From Salvelinus alpinus (Eukaryota > Chordata > Actinopteri > Salmoniformes > Salmonidae), in NCBI RefSeq assembly GCF_045679555.1, contig NC_092096.1, positions 29,764,624 to 29,828,623 of the forward strand: a stretch of DNA of 64,000 nucleotides, given 5' to 3'. Below the pieces are notes generated by a model that ran no database searches, was not told where the DNA came from, and was given only the letters and a program-made list of their open reading frames with translations. The translations under genes and the position numbers were made by a program. Shown in pieces: positions 1 through 12,076 of this stretch. Position 1 is the first letter of the stretch. Each line of letters opens with the position of its first letter.

Positions 1-324
1 TTTTTGTGGTTCTTATGTGGGCTTAGAGTCCATGGGCTTACTGTGGATCATGAGGCCAGTGTCTGGCAGTGAAACAGGACTCCGGTACACACACACACAC
101 ACACATACCAAATTACATAAGATATGCCTCTGCTCCAGTATGAATTCTGAATTATTTTCAGTTAGCTCTCTCTACATAGTTGACTGTTTCTTTTCTCTCT
201 GTAACACTGTAAACAATTATTTTACAGGTGCTCTGTAGACACAACCCTATTATCCAACATATGTTTTGATAATTCAGCCCAGATGTATGGTGTGTATAAG
301 TGACAGCCATGTTTTCCCTTTCAG

Positions 325-360
325 ATTGTCCCTTGTGTCAATAGCTGACAAGTACAACAC
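325..360 (+). CDS. BAAT-family gene exon a
   Basis: Acceptor TTTCAG ends at 324 and donor GTGAGT starts at 361. The reading LSLVSIADKYNT continues in phase into the next exon. It is short, and its start phase implies an upstream exon outside the window. It is the weakest of the five exons by sequence. Confidence 0.5.
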
Positions 361-1413
361 GTGAGTGTGTTTTAACCTATTCTAAAGCAATGGTAAATTA
401 CCAAATTTGGAATGCACTGAAATTATAGTTGTATTTTGCTAAAATCTCTAGAAATATGCACAAGATGCACTTTGATGAGAACAACCATTTGATCTGGAGA
501 GACATGATCCAGCCCATCACTGAGAGTGGCCCTAAAGTAGAGGTGATGACATCTTTCAGACTGCATTGTATGCACACTATACTGTATGTATTTGTACAGT
601 GAGGAACTGACATGTGTTTGGGCCTCTTTTTTCACCCCATAGGTCAGGAGGTTAAAGTGTCCATTACTGATGGTCATTGGAGAAGCTGACCAGAACTGTG
701 CCACTGCAGGATGTAAGTACTGCACATTTGAGTTATTTAGTAGACACTCTTGTCCAGAGCAACATACAGGAGCAATTAGTGTTAAGTGCCTTGCTCAAGA
801 CATATTTTTCACCTAGTCACCTCAGGGATTCAAACCAGCAACCTTTCAGTTAATGGCCCAACACTCTTAACCACTAGGCTACCTGCCACTACCTGATAAT
901 GCATACATAGACCTATATTGATTACAGTATAAGTTGGCACACTAAAAGGCCTATCCCAGATATCACCTGACCTCTGACCTCTATGCACAGATGCGCAGTA
1001 TGTTGGAGAGGGCAGGGAACGGTCACCTGCTGACAACTGTGTCCTACCCTGGGGCTGGTCACCTGATCAAACCTTTCTACTCCCCTCACTTCCGCTCCAG
1101 CACCTTCCTTAGGCTTTACACCAAGAACAGGGTCAAAGGTGAGGGATTTTACAGACCATCTCTCATCTGCTCTGACTTACTGTACGGCTAGATCAAGGAC
1201 CCAGTCGATAGTATCACTAGACATTACACATTACATTACAAGTCTCTGAAAGGGATTGTTTTTCATTAGTATTTTTACCCTACTGTAAAACTGTGATGTG
1301 TTGTTGCAGTGATCATGTTGTGGGGAGGGAAGTCCAAATGGAGGAGGATCCTTGAGTTCCTTCAGAAGAACCTGTACCAAAGACAGGACCCCTCTGTCCC
1401 CTCAGAGCTGTGA
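325..1413 (+). CDS. Acyl-CoA thioesterase / BAAT-family enzyme, C-terminal exons (5' end outside window; possibly broken)
   Basis: Five exons (325-360, 452-542, 643-712, 991-1138, 1310-1413) spell the C-terminal alpha/beta-hydrolase domain of the acyl-CoA thioesterase / bile-acid-CoA:amino-acid N-acyltransferase family. These enzymes hydrolyse acyl-CoA or pass the acyl group to glycine or taurine, in peroxisomes or cytosol. Diagnostic stretches are CPLLMVIGEADQN, SYPGAGHLIKPFYSPHFR and VIMLWGG. The Asp of GEADQ and the His of GAGHLI match the acid and His of the catalytic triad; the nucleophile exon lies upstream of the window. The end is QDPSVPSEL followed by TGA at 1411-1413. Junctions 1-2, 2-3 and 4-5 are in phase with GT-AG borders. 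Junction 3-4 is not: exon 3 leaves one base over, while exon 4 reads in phase 0. The family's 'W' after GEDDQN is C here, and about nine residues usual after WGG are missing. Family call is firm; orthologue and functionality are not. Confidence 0.72.
452..542 (+). CDS. BAAT-family gene exon b
   Basis: Acceptor CTCTAG ends at 451 and donor GTGATG starts at 543. It encodes 30 residues including ENNHLIWRDMIQPI, typical of the linker before the thioesterase core strand. It ends in phase 0. Confidence 0.68.
643..712 (+). CDS. BAAT-family gene exon c (acidic triad residue)
   Basis: Acceptor CCATAG ends at 642; the strong donor GTAAGT starts at 713. It encodes VRRLKCPLLMVIGEADQNC and a few more residues. 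The Asp after GEA is the expected catalytic acid. The exon is 70 nt long, so one base is left over, which does not fit the next exon. Confidence 0.7.
731..893 (-). repeat. tRNA-derived salmonid SINE (minus strand)
   Basis: Read on the minus strand it begins GGCAGGTAGCCTAGTGGTTA, a tRNA-like A box, followed by a degenerate B box near GGTTGCTGGTTTGAATCC, and ends in the LINE-like tail typical of salmonid SINEs. It sits in the intron between exons c and d of the thioesterase-like gene, within the junction whose phase does not match. Confidence 0.75.
991..1138 (+). CDS. BAAT-family gene exon d (catalytic His)
   Basis: Acceptor GCACAG ends at 990 and donor GTGAGG starts at 1139. Phase 0 reads MRSMLERAGNGHLLTTVSYP followed by GAGHLIKPFYSPHFR, with the conserved triad His. 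In the phase demanded by exon c the exon would hit a stop near its end, so either a base is missing or an extra small exon exists. Confidence 0.75.
1310..1413 (+). CDS. BAAT-family gene terminal exon
   Basis: Acceptor TTGCAG ends at 1309. It is in phase with exon d and encodes VIMLWGGKSKWRRILEFLQ and a short tail to TGA. The family usually has a longer segment between WGG and the final helix; about nine residues are absent here. Confidence 0.75.
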
Positions 1414-3610
1414 GATCCTCCTGGACTATCTCCATTATAGTTGTCGCTTCTCTAGCTTCATTATCTGTCAGGGCCCTATTCTTGAAATTAATGAGAGACA
1501 ATATTGGTTGGATTTAATTTTACTCACCAGGTGGCAGCATTGTACAGTCTCTTAAATGACTGGTCTGCTGCTCGTAGTTGTCATAGTAGTCAATGTCCTG
1601 ACAATGACAAGGAGGAAGAAGAGGAGATGGTCGACATCGGCCTTTCATCAAAGTCCTTATGAGGAACCCTTTCTGTTTAAAGACCTTGGGTCAGACCTTG
1701 GCTGCTCGGTCACGGTTGAGTTGCGGTCTTCTAGCCAGCCTGGTTTGGATTCCAAACTCCTGTGAGGTGATATGAAGTGTTATTGATATCAGCTGAGTTG
1801 GAGAGAATGAACACCGCTGCCTTTAACTCTTATCAACTGCATAACTTTATTTTTTTTGAGATGTCACCCATATATTCTCACTTCAGATCACTTCATTCTG
1901 GCAAAGGGGACCGATGGCCTAAACATCTCCATGTGTTGCTCATATATTAAACCAATAGCCTGGTCTGGATCTGTTTGCGCTGTGTTGCTCCTATGGTCAT
2001 TGTCGTCCCAAACATCGTCATGCACAAACAGACCTGGGACTACGTAGGCTACTAAACCAATGCCTTCTCTAGTGATGAAGGATAAAATCCCAATTTGGCA
2101 ACCTGCCGTGCTATTAAACCAATGCCTTCTCTAGTGATGAAGGGTAAATACCCAATCTGGCATCCCGCCGTGCCATTAAACCAATGCCTAGTGTAGTAGT
2201 TTAAGAATAAATACCCAATCTGGCATCCCGCCATGCCATTAAACGTTTACAGACTCAGCGGAGTATACCCTCAACCTTAATTTCTCCAGAAGCCTTGTGG
2301 TGTGACTTGCCCCCCCCCCACCCACTATTATTATGAGGAGGAAGTAATCCAGCGCCTGTATCCCAATCATCAGACCCACGCTCCGGCTCCGCCATGGAAA
2401 ACATTCCACTGGCAGCCCCTCAGCACGGCCCATATGGACCAAATTCCTCCTTTTGAAACTCCATTGAAAGAATATGTTCATGTTGTGAGCCCGAAAAAAA
2501 AGGGGAGTAATAGATAAAAGCGATTTTAAAAGAAAACATTTCTATTACTCATTGTCACACATGGCGGCGGGAGAGAAGAGGACGGAGGGGAGGTCTTTAG
2601 AGACGCAGTCAGAGACTCCAGATGTTGGGTTCAGAGGTTCTGATTTATGAGCTATAGAGCCAGGCACAGTGTGATGCTATTACCCAGATAATGATGCCAC
2701 CTAGTGACCATGGCAACGTACAAATCCTGTAACTCTCTGGTTAGGGTCCATGCCATGTTAAGTGGGCAGCCCACAGAACACTAGATCTAGAATCCCTACT
2801 CCCCAGGGGCTGATAGTGAGGTAGGATTTTAGAAATGTGGCCCACCCACTTTTAGTGGGGAGGTGGAAGGGAGGGTTGAAATATTTCCCTGTCCATCCAT
2901 AGAGTTTTGACAGACTGATATAGCATATATAATGGCTAGGGAGCCTGGCTTTGACAGTGAGAGGGGAGAGGGGTGATGATGCCAACGTTGTGTGCGCTTG
3001 CATGCTTGTGTGTGTGTTAGTTTCCTATGTGTTAGTCAGGGAATGGGATGCCTCAGTGTATCCAACAGCCAATTACACAGTATGAGGAGGGTAGTGCCTA
3101 ACCCATAACAAACAATACTTTAACAGCCTGCATGAACTCATGAGATCAGCCTGATATTAAATTAACACACTACCACTACTTGGAATCATGTCACCAAGAA
3201 TAGATAAAACTACGTCTCAAAACAGATCAAATAAATAAAAGCTATTTAGCACATTTAGGTATGCCATGCGTTCATTTGATTGGGTTAATATATGCTTCTG
3301 TCGCTGTTTTTGCCCTTAAAACTGAGTATCACAGCAGACTGTCAATCTAATTCTTGCCAAGCACTTGCCCGCTTTGATGTGGTTCTTGGTGACGGCTTCT
3401 CCTCCAAAACCCCATAATAATCAGTAACCGAAGCGGCCACATTTATCACAGCTCTTGGAATTCTGGCATTCTGCTCCATGTTCCCACACAATGAATTTGT
3501 TGTGCATAGCACCCCTGACACAGTCGATAAGCGATGGGAGATCGTTGTCAAGGAGGGAGTGATGAGGCTTAGGCATGAGGTGGTTCTCTCTTACTCCCCC
3601 AAAGCTCTTA
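1414..3610. other. Intergenic DNA with a 62-bp triplicate repeat
   Basis: No convincing gene. It holds the 3' flank of the thioesterase-like gene, the triplicate at 2051-2240, and a short reading frame starting ATGGCGGCGGGAG near 2561 (29 codons) for which no support was found. Confidence 0.6.
2051..2240. repeat. Tandem triplicate, 62-bp unit
   Basis: The anchor AAACCAATGCC recurs at 2054, 2116 and 2178, a spacing of exactly 62 bp. Each unit ends with a variant of AATCTGGCATCCCGCC. The third copy is more diverged in its middle. Confidence 0.85.
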
Positions 3611-5131
3611 TCTAGTATTGTTATGTAGAGGTGCTGGGTTCTCATGAGAGTTCTGGTATTGTTGTGTAGAGGTGCTGGGTTCTCATGATAGTTCTGATAT
3701 TGTTCTGTGGGGTACTGGGGTCTCATGATAGTTCTGGTAGTGTTGTGTAGAGGTGCTGGGTTCTCATGAGAGTTCTGGTATTGTTATGTAGAGGTGCTGG
3801 GTTCTCATGATAGTTCTGGTATTGTTATGTAGAGGTGCTGGGTTCTCATGATAGTTCTGATATTGTTCCGTGGGGTGCTGGGGTCTCATGATAGTTCTGG
3901 TAGTGTTGTGTAGAGGTGCTGGGGTCTCATGATAGTTCTGGTAGTGTTGTGTAGAGGTGCTGGGGTCTCATGAGAGTTCTAGTATTGTTATGTAGAGGTG
4001 CTGGGTTCTCATGATAGTTCTGGTAGTGTTGTGTAGAGGTGCTGGGGTCTCATGAGAGTTCTAGTATTGTTATGTAGAGGTGCTGGGTTCTCATGATAGT
4101 TCTGGTATTGTTGTGGAGAGGTGCTGGGGTCTCATGATAGTTCTGGTATTGTTTTGTAGAGGTGCTGGGGTCTCATGAGAGTTCTGGTATTGTTGTGTAG
4201 AGGTGCTGGGGTCTCATGAGAGTTCTGGTAGTGTTGTGTAGAGGTGCTGGGGTCTCATGATAGTTCTGGTAGTGTTGTGTAGAGGTGCTGGGTTCTCATG
4301 ATAGTTCTGGTAGTGTTGTGTAGAGGTGCTGGGGTCTCATGAGAGTTCTGGTAGTGTTGTGTAGAGGTGCTGGGTTCTCATGAGAGTTCTGGTAGTGTTG
4401 TGTAGAGGTGTTGGGTTCTCATGATAGTTCTGGTAGTGTTGTGTAGAGGTGCTGGGGTCTCATGAGAGTTCTGGTATTGTTATGTAGAGGTGCTGGGTTC
4501 TCATGATAGTTCTGGTATTGTTATGTAGAGGTGCTGGGTTCTCATGATAGTTCTGATATTGTTCCGTGGGGTGCTGGGGTCTCATGATAGTTCTGGTAGT
4601 GTTGTGTAGAGGTGCTGGGGTCTCATGAGAGTTCTAGTATTGTTATGTAGAGGTGCTGGGTTCTCATGATAGTTCTGGTAGTGTTGTGTAGAGGTGCTGG
4701 GTTCTCATGATAGTTCTGGTATTGTTGTGGAGAGGTGCTGGGGTCTCATGATAGTTCTGGTATTGTTTTGTAGAGGTGCTGGGGTCTCATGAGAGTTCTG
4801 GTATTGTTGTGTAGAGGTGCTGGGGTCTCATGAGAGTTCTGGTAGTGTTGTGTAGAGGTGCTGGGGTCTCATGATAGTTCTGGTAGTGTTGTGTAGAGGT
4901 GCTGGGTTCTCATGATAGTTCTGGTAGTGTTGTGTAGAGGTGCTGGGGTCTCATGAGAGTTCTGGTAGTGTTGTGTAGAGGTGCTGGGTTCTCATGAGAG
5001 TTATGGTAGTGTTGTGTAGAGGTGTTGGGTTCTCATGATAGTTCTGGTAGTGTTGTGTAGAGGTGCTGGGGTCTCATGAGAGTTCTGGTATTGTTATGTA
5101 GAGGTGCTGGGTTCTCATGATAGTTCTGGTA
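3611..5131. repeat. Minisatellite, 41-bp unit, about 37 copies, with higher-order structure
   Basis: The unit contains AGTTCTGGTAGTGTTGTG, then GAGGTGCTGGG and TCTCATGA. Variants (ATGAGAG or ATGATAG; TATTGTTATG or TAGTGTTGTG) recur in the same order in two long blocks. The rare 40-bp variant with TTCCGTGGGG is at 3859 and 4555, and the rare variant TTGTGGAGAG is at 4111 and 4725. The array therefore grew partly by duplication of multi-unit blocks. Confidence 0.95.
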
Positions 5132-5234
5132 AGCTCTGTTTCAACACAACCCACTGCAAGGGTCTTTAACTCAATTTGTCCTGGTGTAATCCTACCACAG
5201 GTGCTGGCTTCCCAAGGGGAAATGCTCATCCAGC

Positions 5235-5405
<171 letters not shown>

Positions 5406-5426
5406 AATAATATTTCTTCCCCATTT

Positions 5427-6190
5427 ACACTACCATTCAAAAGTTTGGGGTCACTTAGAAATGTCCTTGTTTATGTAAGAAAAACAATTTTTTTGTCCAT
5501 TAAAATAACATCAAATTGATCAGAAATACAGTGTAGACATTGTTAATGTTGCAAATGACTATTTATGGCTGATTTTGAATGGAATATCTACATAGGCATA
5601 CAGAGGCCCATTATCAGAAACCATCATTCCTGTGTTCCAATGGCACGTTGTGTTAGCTAAGCCAAGTTCATAATTTTAAAAGTCTAATTGATCATAAGAA
5701 AAACGCTTTTGCAATTATGTTAGCACAGCTGAAAACTGTTGTTCTGATTTAAAGAAGCAATAAAACGGGCCTTCTTTAGACTAGTTGAGTATCTGGAGCA
5801 TCAGCATTTGTGGGTTCGATTACAGGCTCAAAATGGCCAGAAACAAAGCACTTTCTTCTGAAACTCGTCAGCCTATTCTTGTTCTGAGAAATGAAGGCTA
5901 TTCCATGCGAGAAATTGCCAAGAAACTGAAGATCTCGTACAACACTGTGTACTACTCCCTTCATAGAACAGCACAAACTGGCTCTAACCAGAATAGAAAG
6001 AGGAGTGGGAGGCCCCGGTGCACAACTGAGCAAGAGGACAAGTACATTAGAGTGTCTAGTTTGAGAAACAGACACCTCAAAAGTCCTCAACTGGCACCTT
6101 CATTAAATAGTACCCGCAAAACACCAGTCTCAATGTCAACAGTGAAGAGGCGAATCAGGGATGCTGGCCTTCTAGACAAGTTTGGTAGAT
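5427..6190 (+). mobile_element. Truncated Tc1-like DNA transposon
   Basis: The left end reads CACTACCATTCAAAAGTTTG preceded by TA, the start of a well-known fish Tc1-like inverted repeat. About 400 bp later a transposase begins. No matching right inverted repeat follows; similarity stops near 6190, so the element is 3' truncated. Confidence 0.85.
5833..6190 (+). pseudogene. Tc1-like transposase, N-terminal fragment
   Basis: The reading from ATG 5833 begins MARNKALSSETRQPILVLRN and continues through the paired helix-turn-helix DNA-binding region, with the GRPR AT-hook-like motif (SGRPRCTTEQED). It reaches VKRRIRDAGL and then loses family similarity; an unrelated tail runs to a stop at 6250. 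The DDE catalytic domain is absent, so it cannot catalyse transposition. Confidence 0.85.
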
Positions 6191-6252
6191 TACCTCCACG
6201 TTTCTCTCTACACCAACATTTTTTATCTCTACTGAACACACCCAACAGTTAA

Positions 6253-8010
6253 TGCCCAAGGAGCAACAGCCTTATCACGCGCCCACACTGCCCCTTACTG
6301 CCCAGTCCCCACAATAGACTCAGTGTATTAGCTATGTGGTTACAGCAATCTGTTTTTAATAGACTCTCTCACTTTGGACATTGTGCAAATGTATCTGCCA
6401 TTCAGCCAGTTCATCACAGGCTAGGGTTTCTCTCCCCTTGTTGCTTGGCATCTTTATGGAGGCGCTTATCACACAACTGATTTTTCTATTGGTTGTCGTC
6501 CAAGGAGAAGCTCTAGTCTGATTTTCTTGGAAAACGTAAGGAGATAACTGTGAGTAATGAGTAAACAACTGGCTCCATGAGGTGTGCTGACTGGTGGAAA
6601 ACACCTTGAGAATAAACACTGCGCAGATTTCCATCCTAGCATTTTCTCTGTTTATTTAAGAATGAATCATTAAAAGGGTAATCCGAAGATGAAACAATAA
6701 TAAAGCATAATCCCCGCCCTTGTTTCAGTAATACATTTAGCTGTGGGTTTGGGCTGGAGAAATGTAACCACTCTCAAATTCATAGACAGAGCTATGGATG
6801 CAAGGACTGACCATCCATGATATCAAAATTACAGTTTTAACTTTGTTTTGAGGCTATATAGTGTTTGTTTATATTACTTTGTTTACGGACATTGGAGTAA
6901 TCAATACATTAATTAATCATTAATGTATAAGTTCAAAAATGGATGTAGCAACTGCAGATTGCCCCTTTAAGTGACTATAGTATCTGTGGTCAGCAGGCTC
7001 TATTTTCTCTGTAGCCATCTTCGTATGGTTTTAATGTGCATCGTACTGTTGTGTCAACACATACAGGGAACCCAGTGTTAGTCCTCGACGTACGGGGAAT
7101 TCAAGCGTTTATTTCTCACAGAGTAAACCGTGAAATTAGGTGCATCAGTGTGCACATACAGTACCTGTGTGCTTGCGTGCGTGCGTTCGCGCATTCGTCT
7201 GTGTGTGTGTTCCCCTCAGACGTGCTCCAACCCACCCCTGAGCTGCCAGTCACCAGAGGCAGCAGGGCCATTATGTGTGTGTGTGAGTGTGTTCAGTGTG
7301 AAACTAGCTGTGAAGACGCGTGTGGCCCTCGGGGAGCCAACCTGACCCTGTGAGCCGTTTAGTCAAACTGCTTATCCTTCCATTTCAACACGCCATCTGA
7401 TTTGTATTTCAGGGGAATGTCCACCTACAGTATGATGGACCTTAGCGGTATGACAGTCTCCACTTGATGACCTCATCAGTAAGAGACACATGTAACATAG
7501 CCTCCCTAGATCATCCCTTAGTCGTCACCGGTGGGTGGTGGTGCCTAATGGGAGTGGTGCCTTATGGGAGTTTTAAGTGGTATCCATCTGACAAACATTG
7601 TTTGACCTAACACGCCCCAGGCTTTATTCCACAACGGGGAAAGTATGTTCACTTGGATCACATAGTAGAAAGTAAAAAGCTGTTGGCTTGGTGAATCCCT
7701 CTTTCCCCTCCTTTCTTGTTAATGGTGTTTTTCAGGGGAACAGATGTGTTGACTGAGTCACATAAGGACTCTGCAGATGCTCTGGGTTGAGGAGTTGAAG
7801 CATTCGTGTCCTGGAGAATACATCACACACAGTAGGAGGGAGATGATGTGGTGATCAATGTGTCCACATGAGGATTCATGTAGAGAGAGAGAGAGGATAC
7901 AGGTAAAGAGAAAGGGGGATACCTAGTCAGTTGTACAACTGGATGCCTTCAACTGAAATGTGTTTTCTGCACTTAACCCAACCCCTCTGAATCAGAAAGA
8001 GAGAGAGAGA
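6253..8010. other. Intergenic DNA, no gene seen
   Basis: Unique-looking AT-rich sequence with short GT-rich patches near 7160-7300 and GA runs near 7880 and 8000. No splice-bounded coding segment was recognised on either strand. Confidence 0.5.
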
Positions 8011-8012
8011 TA

Positions 8013-9346
8013 CAGTGACTTCGGAAAGTATTCAGACCCCTTGACTTTTTCCAAATTTTGTTACGTTACAGCCTTATTCTAAAATGGATAAATAAAAATC
8101 TTCAGCAATCTACACACAACACCCCCATAATAAAAACAGAAATACCTTATTTACACAAGTATTCAGACCCGTTGCTATGAGACTCGAAATTAAGCTCAGG
8201 TGCATACTGCTTCCATTGATCATCCTTGAGATGTTTCTACAACTTGATTGGAGTCCACCTGGGGTAAATGCAATTGATTGGACATGATTTGGAAAGGCGC
8301 ACACCTGTCAATAAAAGGTCCCACAGTTGACAGTGCATGTCACAGCAAAAACCAAGCCATGAGGTCCAAGGAATTGTCGCTAGAGCTCCGAGACAGGATT
8401 GTGTTGAGGCTCAGATTTCCGTAGCATTGAAGGCTGTCAAGAACACAGTGCCCTCTATCATTCTTAAATTGAAGCAGTTTTGAACCACCAAGACTCTTCC
8501 TAGAGCTGGCCACCTGGCCAAACTGAGCAATCGGGGGAGAAGGGCCTTGGTCAGGGAGGTGACCAAGAACCTGATGGTCACTCTGGCAGAGCTTTAGAGT
8601 TCCTCTGTGGAGTTGGGAGAAACTTCCAGAAGGACAACCATCTCTGCAGCACTCCACCAATCAGGCCTTTATGATAGAGTGGCCAGACGGAAGCCACTCC
8701 TCAGTAAAACGCTCATGACAGCCCACTTGGAGTTTGCCAAAAGTCACCTGAAGACACTCAGACCATGAGAAACAAGATTGTCTGGTCTGATGAAACTAAT
8801 ATTGAACTCTTTGGCCTGAATGCCAAGTGTCACGTCTGGAAGAAACCTGGCACCATCCCTACGGTGAAACATGGTGATGTCAGCATCATGCTGTGGGGAT
8901 GTTTTTCAGCGGCAGGGACTGGGAGACTAGTCAGTATCGGAGAAAGATGAACGGAGCAAAGTACAGAGAGATCCTTGATGAAAGCCTGGTCCAGAGCGCT
9001 CCGGTTCACCTTCCAACAGAACAACGACCCTAAGCACACAGCCAAGACAACACAGGAGTGGCTTCAGAACAAGGCTCTGAATGTCCTTGAGTGGCCCAGC
9101 CAGAGCCCGTACTTTGAACCCGATCCAACATCTCTGGAGAGACCTGAAAATAGCTGTGATTTTGTTTTTATTATTCTTTATTATAACCTCACAAAATGTT
9201 CTAAAAACCTGTTTTTGCTTTGTCATTATGGGGTGTTGTGTGTAGATTGATTTGAAAAAAACACAATTTAATCATTTTTAGAATAAGGCTGTAACTTCAC
9301 AAATGTGGAAAAGGTCAAGGGGTCTGAATACTTTCCGAAGCCACTA
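8013..9346 (+). mobile_element. Tc1-like transposon with both ends, decayed
   Basis: Left end CAGTGACTTCGGAAAGTATT at 8013 and right end AATACTTTCCGAAGCCACTA at 9346 are inverted repeats, each flanked by TA, as expected for Tc1/mariner insertion. Its length of 1.33 kb is shorter than an intact copy (about 1.6 kb), showing internal deletions. Confidence 0.9.
8359..9170 (+). pseudogene. Tc1-like transposase pseudogene
   Basis: Recognisable pieces in several frames: MRSKELSLELRDRIVLR near 8359, a middle piece with NKIVWSDETNIELFGLNAK (first catalytic Asp region) near 8765, WGCFSAAGTGRL near 8900, and [20 protein letters not shown] near 9005. Frameshifts and deletions separate them, so no functional enzyme is encoded. 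Confidence 0.85.
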
Positions 9347-12076
9347 TATATCTTGGCATCACTGACAGACTTTACACTTTTGATCATGTTTTCTCCTATC
9401 TGTTAAATAGGCCTATGATTGATGCGTAATCAACTAAGGTACGCATATAGCTCTAGGCCTTTGCTTTTACTGTTCCTGATCCCACTGATATATATGTGGG
9501 AGACATAGTGTATGTCCATATGCACAAAGCTCAACTTCAGCCCGGCCTTCGTGATTCCCTCCCAATACAGCCGACTTGTAGTTTACCCAGGAAATCCTTG
9601 TCTGGTTAGGGTGCCAAGATTGCCCAGAGAGAGGTTATCTAGCAAACATCTGCTCTTTGTCCTGAACGTTGACTTTGGTTCTCCTGCAGTGTGTTCAGTC
9701 TCATAGACCAGACATGGAGTTCAGTCATGGAATCAGCATGGAACCCTAAACACATCATGATTAGATAAGAGGCTTTCTCTTCATGACATTCAAGTAATTA
9801 CTTTACAACTTTGCGGTGACTCTCAAGGACACTTCGGTATGCTGATTATGCAGAACAGTAAATGTGTTAATTAATCTGGACCAGTATATGGCTTGAAGCG
9901 TAGAGTCCTGACCCAGTAACGGCTCCATAAACAAGTCCATGAGTCCATTAACGCTGTCGATACTGATATGGAGCCATTTATTTAGAAATACCGAGAATCA
10001 AATCTCACTGTTACTCCTTACAAAACGCTGACTCATTAAAACAGTAATAACAGGTTCTAGTGTCCATGACTTAACACACGCCATGCAGGGAACCTCTCAT
10101 ACATTTGCAGATGCAGCAATGGAAGAAGTGACCGCTGGCGCAGCGCCGGACACATGGCAGATGAACCTTGGTCCTCTCTGGGGCTGTAATGAGGAAGAGG
10201 GCCCATAGCGTGCTGGAGGAATATGAACCACAGGTTAATGTTGACAGAATCAATCAGAGCCTAGGTAGAATTACCTAAGCCTGTCCCGCCCGGGTCCCCA
10301 GGTCATCCATTCACGTAATTAGCAAAGTACTATTCATCTACAGAGGGAGAGGGGCTTGGATACAGCTCCCTCAGCGCTCTGAGGCTGGGCCAATTAAATA
10401 GCTGGTATTAATACAGCCATGTACACACACACACACCTCTGGGATTAGAGCACAGGGGTGGGCATCCCATTGGCTCATCCCCTGTGGATTGGGCCATATT
10501 GATCTGGCCTGAAGTCATCCCATTTAAAACATGAGGGACTCAATAGGGCGGTCACACTGTTAGAGTAATATAACTGATTGGTACTGTTAGGTCAGAGACC
10601 TGGGTGCAATTCAATTGTTGGACGTGGTAGTAAAAGATGGAGCAGCTTCAAGCAGCATACTCAAAATATGCCTCTTCAATTGAGTGAAAGTGAATGGGAA
10701 AACTAGGGGGTAAGGATGGCTTGATTCAAAGCAAAAAAGCTCCCAGCACACTGCGCTTTCATAGTGTCACATAGTGTCACTGTTTTGTGCCAAAGTTTCG
10801 ACCTCACACCCGTAGCTTGTGGTGGGAGAACGGTCTGTGAGTGTGAGGGTGTTCTTGTTTGTTTTCTATTTACCCAATATGTATGTCTTATCGTCACCTT
10901 GCTCCCAGCCTTGCCTCATGTTGTCCACATGTGTTTCGAATCCAGCCTGCTGACTGCCTGATGGTTTGGTGTAATGAGCATACAGTATATCTTATGATGC
11001 AGAGCTGGCCTTAACACTGCAGCAACCCTCCCTCAGAGAATGAGCTCATATCTGAACTTCCAACATGAAGAACCAAACAAGCAATCTGTAAGTGATTCCA
11101 GGATATGGTCAGGAAGATATTGCAATCAGCGGGCTCTACGGAAAGTCTAAGATCGTCAACATGTACTGGTAAGAACGCTTTTGGAAATTGTGAAAAGTTG
11201 CAAGTAGTCTTGCGATTTACAGTATATCCACATACTGTATCATTAAATGAATGTGTATTTGATTGATGGTATTTTCTTATTTAATACCAGAAATTGTAGG
11301 ACATTGTTATATGCAGTAAATACCTATGTACTCCTACTACTTGTTATTATCATACTTTACGGATTACATTTTTAAAAGCCTGGAATGAAAGGAATGGGTA
11401 AGTTTAAATGGTCACTTATCTCTTCATTTAGCTGTATCTGCTTGTTCAGCGGCTTTCAGTGGAGGGTTTCTGGTTACTAAGCTATTTTTAAAATGCCCAG
11501 AATAAAATAGCTATAGGGCCGTTTTTCTTTCACTATGAGAGGAGACAAAGGCAATGCCTTTCTAATTCAAAAAGTTAAGACTGGAATATGTTAAACCTAA
11601 TCTGAAAAGACGTAACAATGGATAGACAAGAGAACTCACTTCCTGTTCAAAATGCAGACACCAATCAGAAGTAATACTTCTGCAGAGAAACCTATCCACC
11701 CACCAATAATGCAGTTATTGATTAACATGTCTGAGGCGCTCTTTGCTGCTGATTGGTCTGGTCTGAGGGGACCTCCTGATTGAATTGTGGACCCAACATA
11801 AATAATGGTCTGCTGGCATAGACCAAAAGAGCTTCTGGAATGCAACTGGTAAGCGGAAATCAAGTGTCACTTCTCCTCTTTCCATTAATGCACTCGCTGC
11901 AGTTCCTTTTGACATGGGGAGGCGTGCAATCCTAGCAGAGCCTTCGCCTGTTAAAAAAAACATTCATCAACAAAAGTAACAATGAGGCTGATAGCAGGCC
12001 TTTAAAATGAATTAAACCTAATTGAATTCCACTGTGCTGATGACAGAATGCATTCAGTTCCTGATTTAGGGCTGTG

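Noticed and set aside
2561..2650. Frame beginning ATGGCGGCGGGAGAGAAG (29 codons)
   Set aside because: Very short, no donor site or downstream exon found, no recognised family.
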